A stretch of DNA of 64,000 nucleotides. Origin: Pseudanabaena sp. UWO311 (GTDB lineage Bacteria > Cyanobacteriota > Cyanobacteriia > Pseudanabaenales > Pseudanabaenaceae). Positions 31,981 through 39,914 of the stretch are shown piece by piece. Within the stretch, counting starts at the first letter, position 1, and each line of letters starts with the position of its first letter. The notes beneath the pieces were generated by a model. The model was given only the letters and a program-made list of their open reading frames with translations, was not told the origin of the DNA and did not search any database. Both the position numbers and the translations under genes were made by a program. The stretch covers positions 62,001 through 126,000 of the forward strand of contig NZ_SJEE01000012.1 of assembly GCF_006937785.1 (NCBI RefSeq), in the 5' to 3' direction.

Positions 31981-33399
31981 TTATGTCTCCTTTTCTATCG
32001 GTAAGTCTCGCAGGTAGTAAAAGCGATCGCACTTTTTCCCGTTCTCCTCTACTCTTCCTAAATATCCTGCCAATGGTGAAGAAAGCTCAATTAGTATTTC
32101 TTTTAGTTCTTCTATAGATAGATTCTGTGTATGTGGATTATTAAAAAATACTCCCTCAAGAACTTTTAGCTCTACATCGTTAGCTCTTCTTGAAGATAAA
32201 TAGGTGCTAACTAAGCTAACAATCTGAGATCGTAGTTTGATCTCATTTTCAACTTTTTGAATATACTCATCAACCTTATGATCGGCTTGACCAGCTATGA
32301 GATACGGTCTAAGTTCGATTAAATTTATCGCTCTCGAATGTTTATGATTTAATTCGACTAATTTTTGTAATGATCTTGGGTTAATAATACTGATATTCTT
32401 TCTAATCGCTCTTCTTTGAATTTGTGGTGTTGGTTTACCCGCACCGATGATCAGTTTCTGAGCGTTGGCAACTATATGATCCTCAAGATGATCGTCACTT
32501 AGATTATCCAATTCGTAAACAGTATTACCAGGTATATTTTTGCCAGATTTACATTCTCCTATTAGTGGAAATGGCTTTGAGCAAAACAAATCTAACCCTC
32601 CAGAACCTCCAGCATGAACATGATCAACTGTAAATCCAATAAACTCCAAGCTTTTTTTAACAATATTCTCAAAATCTGTTCCAGCTTTTACATTACTCTT
32701 TTTTTCTAATGTTTCGATACTGCGATCGCCTAAAGTTGAAATTGTTTTTATCCAATCTGATTCAGCCTCATTCGGCTGTTCAATATCTGCTATTTGAGCA
32801 CTTGAATTTTCATCAACTAAATCTACAGTAACTGTAGTATTTGGCTCTACGTCAATAAATCCATCTAGAAGGCTAGGATGTATATCTAGAAATTCATCAG
32901 CTATGATAGAAGTAGTCGAAATCTCGTTAGGAATAACTGATAAATCTATGCTTTGAAATTGTTTTTGAGCTTCTTGAAACTGCTCATCATTCAGAATAGG
33001 CATCCGCTCAATAATTGTAACTGCTTCTGATAAAGGGACAAAATTACCTGTTGCTTGCGGTTGAACTTGAATGGGATTAGGCAATTGATAAACGCGCAAA
33101 GATAATAGAAATATATTTGCGCGTTGTTGAAAGATGCTTTCTAATTCTTCGGTAGACAATGCTGTGAATTTTGAAAGATTTGATAAGGGGAAAGTATTAT
33201 TAATCGATTCACAGTTTTTACATTCTGCCCAAAATTCGACATTTATTGTCTCTGAGTCTTGAACTTGTAAGTCGGGATAGAGTGCAAAGCATTTGTCGAG
33301 AGCAAGAAAAGTTTTAGAAAAAGCACCAACGATTTTTCCACTTTTCAAAGCATCTAAATTTGTTGCCGAAATGCGTAAACCGTTGGCGATGGAAATCAT
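31981..33399 (-). CDS. PD-(D/E)XK nuclease of a candidate three-gene defence operon
   Basis: 472 residues. A ~110-residue N-terminal domain (with paired cysteines in WAECKNCES) is followed by an acidic linker. A Mrr-like nuclease core follows: GTDFENIVKKSLEFIGF (E244), GGSGGLDLF (D270) and LIGECKSGK (E282, K284), the complete PD-(D/E)XK set. The C-terminal 28 residues (YLGR...DRFYYLRDLPIEKET) are encoded by repeat R6. The gene is last in an operon with a P-loop ATPase and a small winged-helix-like protein. A DNA-cutting defence role is inference from this make-up and from the surrounding TA and restriction genes. Confidence 0.8.
   Translation of the reverse strand: MISIANGLRISATNLDALKSGKIVGAFSKTFLALDKCFALYPDLQVQDSETINVEFWAECKNCESINNTFPLSNLSKFTALSTEELESIFQQRANIFLLSLRVYQLPNPIQVQPQATGNFVPLSEAVTIIERMPILNDEQFQEAQKQFQSIDLSVIPNEISTTSIIADEFLDIHPSLLDGFIDVEPNTTVTVDLVDENSSAQIADIEQPNEAESDWIKTISTLGDRSIETLEKKSNVKAGTDFENIVKKSLEFIGFTVDHVHAGGSGGLDLFCSKPFPLIGECKSGKNIPGNTVYELDNLSDDHLEDHIVANAQKLIIGAGKPTPQIQRRAIRKNISIINPRSLQKLVELNHKHSRAINLIELRPYLIAGQADHKVDEYIQKVENEIKLRSQIVSLVSTYLSSRRANDVELKVLEGVFFNNPHTQNLSIEELKEILIELSSPLAGYLGRVEENGKKCDRFYYLRDLPIEKET
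31998..32083 (-). repeat. Cassette repeat R6 (in the nuclease gene itself)
   Basis: The copy that forms the genuine 3' end of the nuclease gene. The five other copies R1-R5 lie downstream on the same strand between TA cassettes and keep the same orientation. Confidence 0.88.
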
Positions 33400-33435
33400 A
33401 AAATTTATCTGACTCTAACAAAAAAGTGGTGTTGG

Positions 33436-35361
33436 TTATTCAAGAAAACTATCGATATCAATATTAACTTCATCAGTAATATCAATAAAAGTTGGTTTTA
33501 CTTCATTGCTTTCATTCTCAATTACTGGCTCAGCTTCACTATCATCATCAGAAATGATATTTGAAGGATTACTTAGGATTTCTTTAATCAGGAGATTATT
33601 GAAGGCGATTTGTGAATCAGCAATAAAAGTTGAAATAGCATCTTCGCTTACACCATATCCTTCGCGCTTGTCATACACAGCAAGAATCGCTATAAGTGGT
33701 TTTACTTGTTCAGCTTCTAGATGGATAAATTCACCACCCATCTGATCAAGTTTAATTCGCCAATTGTGTGCTTCCCAATATTTTTTGATCTTACGATCTT
33801 GTGAGCGAATCATGCAGCCACGAGTAAGCTTAAATGTGTCATACATTGTCAGCTTATTCATCCTTGAGCCGACAGTCAGCCCATGAGTATGCTGAATTAC
33901 AGCAACACCGATCACCTCTTCTTTACCATTCTCCGTTGCAATAATCTTAAATTGAATCGATCTATTATTTTCTTTGACAGGCTTAATTTGATTTGTGACA
34001 TCTTGAATCAGAACATTCTCAATTGTTTGTCCTCTGAGGGTCGTCAATCCAAGATAGATCGCTCTGGCGATAAGTTCACTGTCATCCAAGAAATCTTCAC
34101 CATCTTGAGATAATTCTCTTTCATAGGCTTTTTGAATCAAGTCTTTCTGGTTAACAGGTTGTGGGGAGACTCTAAAGTTATCACGACACCATTTCAACAA
34201 TGCTCTGATAGTCGGCTTTTCGCTTCCTAAAGATCTCAGTTTCTCTTCCTCAAAAGGAAACACAGGATTTGGTGGTACAAGGTTGTGAGATTGATAAAAC
34301 TCTTGAAGCCATAGATCTACGATACTAACAACAGCTTCTCCATCTGCATATTTTAGGTCAAGAGGTTCTGGATATTTTGACGAGAGTCTATCTCCTATTC
34401 CCTCTACACCTGATCCTTTAAGAACATTGACAAGTTGTTCCCAAATAGTAGGAGGTATAACTGATAAAATTACAACTCCTTTCGTAACATCAGACTGTTG
34501 AATAGCATCAAATAAGTCTTTGACTAGACCTCCAACAACTTGAGATTTAAAGTAACCAGCCTCGTTAACCTCAGTGCCTTCTAGTTCGTCAAAACAGATT
34601 AAAATAGGGTTGTAATCAGAAGCTATGCTGATAATCTGTAGTGCTGCACTTAGTGCATCTGCCTCTAATAATTTGATTTCCCTAGTTGGATTTGGCAATC
34701 CAAGTTCTTTTGCCTTAGCGTCTGACAACTCTTTACCAGCAAGCCATCTAATCGCAAAAGGGGCATGGGCGGAGTCTCCCAATGTCCATAAAATTGCTCT
34801 AACGATATCAGGATCGCCGACTTTTGGTTTTGCTTTAAGGATGGCATTGGTGAGTTTATCAATCAGATCGTGGTTTTTTGCCAAGGCTAGGGGGAATTTT
34901 TCAACTAGCTCTAATGCGGGTTTTTTACTGGAAACGACTTGGTTAACCATCGCCGCAGCTAGCTCTTGCCACTGGGTTATGCCCTGTCCATTTGACTGTT
35001 TTAGGCTGTCAGCTAAAATCTGGCGAAATTGATAGTGAATCAAATTCAAATCACCATACTTATTTGCGTAGACAAAAAAAGCGCTTTTATCCGCTTGCAA
35101 GCGTTGGCGAATACGCCTAATCAAATGGCTTTTTCCCACACCGATTTCGGCTCTGAATGCTAAAGACGTTACCTTGGGTTTACCTGATCTGACTTGCTCA
35201 ATCACTTCAAAAACTGCATCTGAGGCATGAGCGTTTAAAGTCGTTAAATCAGGAAAACTGCCATTCCAAATATCTTGACCTGTGACAATTGGCGGTACAT
35301 CAAAGGGATTATTCTTATTGATTACTTTGTAAAGTTCATCAAATGATGACGGTGTAGACAT
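33436..35361 (-). CDS. P-loop ATPase of the candidate defence operon
   Basis: 641 residues. Walker A is AEIGVGKSHL (71-80) and Walker B is ILICFDELEG (253-262), with an AAA+-like order of segments around them (sensor-like VVILSVIPPTIWEQL). The C-terminal 200 residues (TIENVLIQDVTNQIKPVKEN...) form an unassigned domain, ending in an acidic tail. It has the general build of the large loader-type ATPases in BREX- and phosphorothioation-linked systems, but I cannot place it in a named family. It lies 36 bp before the nuclease gene and 54 bp after the small protein gene. Confidence 0.78.
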   Translation of the reverse strand: MSTPSSFDELYKVINKNNPFDVPPIVTGQDIWNGSFPDLTTLNAHASDAVFEVIEQVRSGKPKVTSLAFRAEIGVGKSHLIRRIRQRLQADKSAFFVYANKYGDLNLIHYQFRQILADSLKQSNGQGITQWQELAAAMVNQVVSSKKPALELVEKFPLALAKNHDLIDKLTNAILKAKPKVGDPDIVRAILWTLGDSAHAPFAIRWLAGKELSDAKAKELGLPNPTREIKLLEADALSAALQIISIASDYNPILICFDELEGTEVNEAGYFKSQVVGGLVKDLFDAIQQSDVTKGVVILSVIPPTIWEQLVNVLKGSGVEGIGDRLSSKYPEPLDLKYADGEAVVSIVDLWLQEFYQSHNLVPPNPVFPFEEEKLRSLGSEKPTIRALLKWCRDNFRVSPQPVNQKDLIQKAYERELSQDGEDFLDDSELIARAIYLGLTTLRGQTIENVLIQDVTNQIKPVKENNRSIQFKIIATENGKEEVIGVAVIQHTHGLTVGSRMNKLTMYDTFKLTRGCMIRSQDRKIKKYWEAHNWRIKLDQMGGEFIHLEAEQVKPLIAILAVYDKREGYGVSEDAISTFIADSQIAFNNLLIKEILSNPSNIISDDDSEAEPVIENESNEVKPTFIDITDEVNIDIDSFLE

Positions 35362-35415
35362 TACAAACCTCTTTTTATTATTTTTTAATTTAATTACCTC
35401 GGATCTAATGATTCT

Positions 35416-36054
35416 CTATAGAAGCTTGGCATAGTAGCGCAATCCGCCTAATTCGGTTGTAATCGAGTCGCGTTCCTTGTCTGGAGTAAGGTCTGCAACT
35501 CCACCTGTTATAAACTGAAAAATTTCTTTGGCTTGAGTTTCTAGTAGCCATTTATCAAATTGAGCGCGTGTTACGAGATCGCCGATCGCTCTTCTGATTT
35601 GATAAATCGGCACAAGATTACTGAGGTTATAATCTCGGTTGAGTTGTTTATAGGTTTCGATCGCCACAACCTTAAACTCTTCGTAAGTCGAGATCTTAGG
35701 CGCGATCGCATCCACACTCACACCAACACCTTGGTTTTGCCTAAACCATCTCAAGGCAGCATTCGCCAACCGACTGCCCACCAACTGACCCTCAAACCCA
35801 AAATCCGCCGACAATAAACCCGCCGCCAACTGTTGCGAACCCGCATCCGTCAGCGACAACTTCGGCACTTTCTTATCCATCGTCAAAGCGATCGCGCCAC
35901 TATCAGCAAGATCGTTCAAACTAACTTCATAAACAGCTTTCTTTTCCTTACCCTTATAGGGGCGCAAAAGCTCACTTTTCTTGACTAGCCCTTGCCCATT
36001 TCCCAAGCCCCACAAATTTAGAAGCAAACGAATCTCTGTATTAACTTTACTCAT
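35416..36054 (-). CDS. Small winged-helix-like protein of the candidate defence operon
   Basis: 212 residues. The first 85 look like a winged helix (LVKKSELLRPYKGKEKKAVY, then LNDLADSGAIALTMDKKVPK and LSLTDAGSQQLAAGLL), suggesting DNA binding. The rest is helical (ALRWFRQNQGVGVSVDAIAP; YNLSNLVPIYQIRRAIGDLV). First gene of the minus-strand operon with the ATPase and nuclease. No named family recognised. Confidence 0.72.
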   Translation of the reverse strand: MSKVNTEIRLLLNLWGLGNGQGLVKKSELLRPYKGKEKKAVYEVSLNDLADSGAIALTMDKKVPKLSLTDAGSQQLAAGLLSADFGFEGQLVGSRLANAALRWFRQNQGVGVSVDAIAPKISTYEEFKVVAIETYKQLNRDYNLSNLVPIYQIRRAIGDLVTRAQFDKWLLETQAKEIFQFITGGVADLTPDKERDSITTELGGLRYYAKLL

Positions 36055-36619
36055 TGTTATTTCTTAGGTTACGAACCCGAACTATGTAAATATCTGCAAA
36101 GCAAAAACAAAACTGAAATCAAGCAACTGCACCCACTTTTTTTAGGATAATACTTTTCTGACCTGTTTTCTAAATTTCCAAGGATTAAATCGTTTATGGA
36201 AAAGCTTTCTAGCATTGCTAAATGACGTTGATTTGATTTGCAGCAAAGGGATCAAAGCCTAAACTGTAACTCTCAATACTTGAGAGGCATAGCCTAAATC
36301 ATCATAATGTAAGGATCTACAGGAAGCGCAAGGTGAATCGCCTTGCGCCCTAAGTACCTCAGCATAATTAAAAAACCAGAGCCAAAATCTTTACCGCACG
36401 CGCAGCCTATGGCTTTGGGTTTTATATTTAATTGTGCATAGCTTTCTACAGCAATTTCAGACCAAAATAACTACAAAAAATTTTTTGAAAGTTTTGCTTA
36501 TTAAAAATTTCAAAAAATTTATTGGTTATGGTTTGACCGCAAAGCGCTGTAAAAAAACATGCAGTGCCCAAAATAACTGCATTTAACTTTGAATATCCTC
36601 GTATAAGTACCCATAGCCT
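36055..36619. other. 565-bp gap with no supported gene
   Basis: Divergent region between the defence operon and the antiporter. It holds one hairpin, GCGCAAGG...CCTTGCGC at 36326-36348, and A/T-rich DNA from 36460 to 36520. A 67-residue minus-strand frame (36446-36649) crosses the antiporter start and has no protein-like features. Promoters for both sides must lie here, but none stands out. Confidence 0.6.
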
Positions 36620-38005
36620 ATGTTTTCGACCAATGCGATCGCCAATCACCTATCTGGATTGCAAATACCTTACACTCTACTTGCCACAGCCGAGGCAGAC
36701 AATGCTCCAGTTATTTTGTCAGGGGTATTGCTCACCTTCATTGTCATTTACATCGCTAGTAAAGTTGGTAGTGAAATTGCTAAGCGACTAGACCTACCTC
36801 CTGTTTTAGGAGAATTAGTTGCTGGTGTGATTATTGGTGTATCCGCATTGCGCTTAGTCATCTTTCCTGAAGGTGGTTTTGCTGCATCGGACTCTTTGAT
36901 CATGTCGGGCTTGCAGTTGCTCAACAACCTATCACCCGAAGCCGTTAATAGCATATTTGCAGAACAAAGCGAAGTAATTTCGGTAATAGCTGAATTGGGC
37001 GTAATTGTCCTTCTATTTGAGATTGGTTTAGAGTCAGATTTGCGCCAACTCAAAGAAGTCGGTATCCAAGCTTTTGTAGTTGCCTTTATCGGAGTGACTG
37101 CTCCCTTTGCGGCTGGGACACTCGGACTAATGTACTTCTTCCATGTTGCCGCGATTCCCGCTATTTTTGCAGGAGCGGCTCTTACAGCAACCAGTATTGG
37201 CATTACATCCAAAGTCCTAGCAGAAATCGGTCAGCTAAAATCCAAGGAAGGACAAATCATCGTTGGTGCTGCTGTCATCGATGACGTATTGGGAATTATC
37301 GTTTTAGCAGTGGTAGCGAGTTTGGCGAAAACAGGTGAGGTTGATATTACCAACGTCGCTATTCTCTTAATCAGCGCGATCGCCTTCTTGTTTGGAGCAA
37401 TCTTGTTAGGTGGTTTCTTTAACAAAAGTTTTGTTGCAATAGTTGATAAGCTCCAGACTCGCGGCAATATCGTCATTCCTGCTTTTATCTTTGCCTATGT
37501 GATGGCTTTTATCGGGAATGCAATCCATTTAGAAGCAATTTTAGGAGCCTTCGCCGCAGGCTTGGTACTTGATGAAACGGATGCTCGCAAAGAATTAGAT
37601 GAACTGGTTAAACCCATTGCGGATTTACTCGTACCCGTTTTCTTTGTGACTGTAGGAGCAAGAGCCGATCTCAGTGTCCTCAATCCGATGATCCCTGAAA
37701 ACCGCAGCGGCTTATTAATCGCAGTATTTATGCTCGCAGTGGCGATCGCGGGTAAAGTCATCACAGGTTGGGTCGTTTTTGGCATACCCGATATCAATCG
37801 CCTAGCGATCGGTGTGGGTATGATTCCCCGTGGTGAAGTCGGTCTAGTATTTGCAGGGATTGGTACGGCTAGCGGTGCGCTCGACAAGCCTCTAGAGGTA
37901 GCCATTATCATCATGGTAATCATGACCACATTCCTTGCACCTCCATTTCTGCGGATAGCCTTTGGGAACCCCAAGGAACCGACAGCAAGTGGAGAATTAG
38001 CATAA
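36620..38005 (+). CDS. CPA2-family Na+(K+)/H+ antiporter (NapA/NhaS3-like)
   Basis: 461 residues with about 12-13 membrane helices. The double-aspartate ion site of CPA2 antiporters is visible as GAAVIDDVLGIIVLAVV (about residues 215-231). The crossover segment LTATSIGITSKVLAEIG and the late VGMIPRGEVGLVFAGIG are family hallmarks. Length and sequence style match cyanobacterial NhaS3, the antiporter that keeps thylakoid and cytosol ions balanced; that assignment is from family knowledge. It is convergent with the glutathione-transferase-fold gene. Confidence 0.9.
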   Translation: MFSTNAIANHLSGLQIPYTLLATAEADNAPVILSGVLLTFIVIYIASKVGSEIAKRLDLPPVLGELVAGVIIGVSALRLVIFPEGGFAASDSLIMSGLQLLNNLSPEAVNSIFAEQSEVISVIAELGVIVLLFEIGLESDLRQLKEVGIQAFVVAFIGVTAPFAAGTLGLMYFFHVAAIPAIFAGAALTATSIGITSKVLAEIGQLKSKEGQIIVGAAVIDDVLGIIVLAVVASLAKTGEVDITNVAILLISAIAFLFGAILLGGFFNKSFVAIVDKLQTRGNIVIPAFIFAYVMAFIGNAIHLEAILGAFAAGLVLDETDARKELDELVKPIADLLVPVFFVTVGARADLSVLNPMIPENRSGLLIAVFMLAVAIAGKVITGWVVFGIPDINRLAIGVGMIPRGEVGLVFAGIGTASGALDKPLEVAIIIMVIMTTFLAPPFLRIAFGNPKEPTASGELA

Positions 38006-38040
38006 AAAGAAAGGCGGCTCTTTGAGTCGCCTTTCTTTTT
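38004..38040. terminator. Hairpin terminator after the antiporter
   Basis: Arms AAAAAGAAAGGCGGCTC and GAGTCGCCTTTCTTTTT (one mismatch) around TTT, starting at the antiporter stop and ending in a T run. Confidence 0.8.
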
Positions 38041-38099
38041 AAAACCTAAGAAGAGAATGGCGGCGCATCGCGCCGCCATTCTCTTCTTAGGTTTTAAAA
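38037..38099. repeat. 63-bp near-perfect palindrome at a convergent gene junction
   Basis: Left arm TTTTAAAACCTAAGAAGAGA...GGCGGCGC, loop ATC, right arm fully complementary. It contains the stop codon of the minus-strand gene (38087-38089). It belongs to the AAAACC..AAGAGAATGGC subgroup also seen at 52590. Confidence 0.85.
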
Positions 38100-39298
38100 G
38101 CAATAAAATTTGCTGGATCTTGATCGCGGCGATTTCTGACAGGAATGGGCGGACTTTGGCGATCGCCTACTAAAGCAGCAGTTCTCTCTAGAGCTTCTCT
38201 CAGACGCTTAGCAGCATAGATTGACATGTCGCGAGGTACGCTAATGCGATCGCGCAGATATCGCAAAGCAATATCAGAATCAGATGGAGGTATACATTCC
38301 TCATCAGTCATCATATTCGTTAAAGCACAACGCAAGGCAAGATCAAACAATTGATTGTCCGCAGGATTGACTTTAATAATATTATTGCGATGCTTGATTA
38401 CTCTTTGCAGTGCTTCCTGCCGAGAGTTAGCTGGCTCAGGATAAGTCACATCTGGAAGTCCAAACCAAGAGCCATAATCTACTCTTTCTTTATTAATGAG
38501 CATCTGCGGTTCGCCATTCTCATAGCAGCCTCCCATCTGTGGCGGCAAGTCATGAGCATGGGTATGAAAGTCGCTTTGAGTGCCCCGATAGGTTAGACGG
38601 CTTTCCATGGCATCAAACCAAGCGGACATACGCGGATTGACTTCGCGCATGGAGTAGCCTTTGTAATAGTAGAGACTAGCATTCATCCGCTCTACATAGG
38701 GCGTAAAAATTACATCCGCAGTACCAAAATCTTCAAGAAAATAGGGGCTAGGTGTATTAGCTAACACCTCTTCTACTTTTTGCATAACCTCGATAAATTG
38801 TTGACGATGGCGTTGCTCTTGGGCTGCGGAACTGACAGGACGACAGAGCCATTCACACCAAGCTCTAAACAAGGTTCTTTCTAGTCTTCTAATCGGGATT
38901 ACTTGAGAGTCGGTCATGCCATGACGAAGAGAGCCAAAAACTTTTTCTAGGGCTATTAAAATGTCATCGCTTTCAGTAATGATCTTTCCGTCTAATGCGA
39001 TCGCAGGCAACATTCCTGAAGGAACAATCCGTTTGTACCAACTTTCCTTCTCGCCATAACAAAACATAGTTACTTTTTCAATGCGATAGGGAATCTGCTT
39101 TTCCTCTAGCCACAGCCAAATCTTTTGACAGTAGGGACACCATGCATGATGGTCGCGATACAGTGTCACGCGCACATCAGCTTCAGCATATCCAAATAGC
39201 CGTAAATTGGCTTGTGCATTAGTGGAGCCATTGACAGTATCTATTTGGAAGTCTGTGAGGGATTCTAGCTCTTTCCAGCTTAGGGATGCGATAGTCAT
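38087..39298 (-). CDS. Glutathione S-transferase-fold protein with CPYC site
   Basis: 403 residues. The N-terminal thioredoxin-like domain carries [20 protein letters not shown] (Cys54, Cys57), then [20 protein letters not shown], the glutathione-binding pattern of GST/glutaredoxin folds. An all-helical GST C-terminal domain follows to about residue 260, then a ~140-residue extension not found in ordinary GSTs. Such cyanobacterial proteins are probably thiol-dependent reductases; the substrate is unknown. Confidence 0.85.
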   Translation of the reverse strand: MTIASLSWKELESLTDFQIDTVNGSTNAQANLRLFGYAEADVRVTLYRDHHAWCPYCQKIWLWLEEKQIPYRIEKVTMFCYGEKESWYKRIVPSGMLPAIALDGKIITESDDILIALEKVFGSLRHGMTDSQVIPIRRLERTLFRAWCEWLCRPVSSAAQEQRHRQQFIEVMQKVEEVLANTPSPYFLEDFGTADVIFTPYVERMNASLYYYKGYSMREVNPRMSAWFDAMESRLTYRGTQSDFHTHAHDLPPQMGGCYENGEPQMLINKERVDYGSWFGLPDVTYPEPANSRQEALQRVIKHRNNIIKVNPADNQLFDLALRCALTNMMTDEECIPPSDSDIALRYLRDRISVPRDMSIYAAKRLREALERTAALVGDRQSPPIPVRNRRDQDPANFIAFKT

Positions 39299-39586
39299 AG
39301 AAAAAATGTAGTGATGAGAGCTGATAAGCTTAATAAATCCATCATATAGCAGTTTTCATTTTGCTATGGCAAAATGAAAATTAAAAGACCTTAACGGGAT
39401 CAATTTTTTTGTTTTTAAGTGAGTATGTACTCATCTAAAAATCTCCATTACATAGAAATTTTTAATTTGTTGCTGGTGAGAATTTTACATTACCATTCTA
39501 AAAATCCAATAATTATCTAGAGTCCGACAATCTAAGGCTTTAAAACGCATATAGAGGTTTTTAAATGACCGATTTACTAAAAACAT
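39299..39586. other. Gene-free stretch upstream of the exopolysaccharide cluster
   Basis: A/T-rich, no open frame with protein character, no repeat recognised. Start of a 616-bp gap that continues with two hairpins and a possible promoter. Confidence 0.5.
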
Positions 39587-39628
39587 AAAAAATGTAGAAG
39601 CAATTCATGAATTGTTCCTACATTTTTT
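39587..39628. repeat. Palindrome with CAATTCATGAATTG centre
   Basis: AAAAAATGTAG...CTACATTTTTT arms around GCAATTCATGAATTG. It shares its centre with the perfect palindrome at 18619-18656 in the restriction island. Confidence 0.75.
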
Positions 39629-39737
39629 GTCCCATCCTCAACTGAAATCCTCAATAACTCAATTCTAATCAAGCGATATGGCGGTTTTCATGTTCACATA
39701 AAATTGTCGTAAACTATAGAAGAATATAGCCACTCTA

Positions 39738-39786
39738 AATGATTTGTGAGAATATGTTTTTTTACGACATATTCTCGCAAATCATT
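39738..39786. promoter_or_regulatory. 20-bp inverted repeat upstream of the exopolysaccharide operon
   Basis: AATGATTTGTGAGAATATGT and its near-complement (one wobble) around a nine-base T-rich loop, just before the likely promoter. It could be a regulator site or a terminator of leftward or upstream transcripts. Confidence 0.55.
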
Positions 39787-39808
39787 GCATCTCAAAAATG
39801 GATTAGAA

Positions 39809-39840
39809 TTGTTATATTAAGTGTAATAATTATTTTATAT
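39809..39840 (+). promoter_or_regulatory. Possible promoter of the exopolysaccharide operon
   Basis: TTGTTA (39809-39814) followed at suitable distance by TATTTT/TTATAT (39831-39840). The leader runs about 70 bp to the ATG at 39915, which has GAGGGG as ribosome site. Confidence 0.3.
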
Positions 39841-39914
39841 AGACATATTAAGATTCCTTGAAACGCAACGAAATGAAGGTAAATATAGCGAAAGTAAGAG
39901 GGGAATAATTAGTC

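Noticed and set aside
27271-32083. CRISPR array
   Set aside because: The repeats are ~85 bp, hundreds of bases apart, separated by genes and coding in nature. No Cas gene is present.
27012-32083. Classical integron
   Set aside because: No tyrosine integrase gene in the window, and the repeats are not attC-like palindromes; they are coding tails.
36446-36649. 67-residue minus-strand frame at the antiporter start
   Set aside because: Runs over the promoter region and the antiporter start; composition not protein-like.
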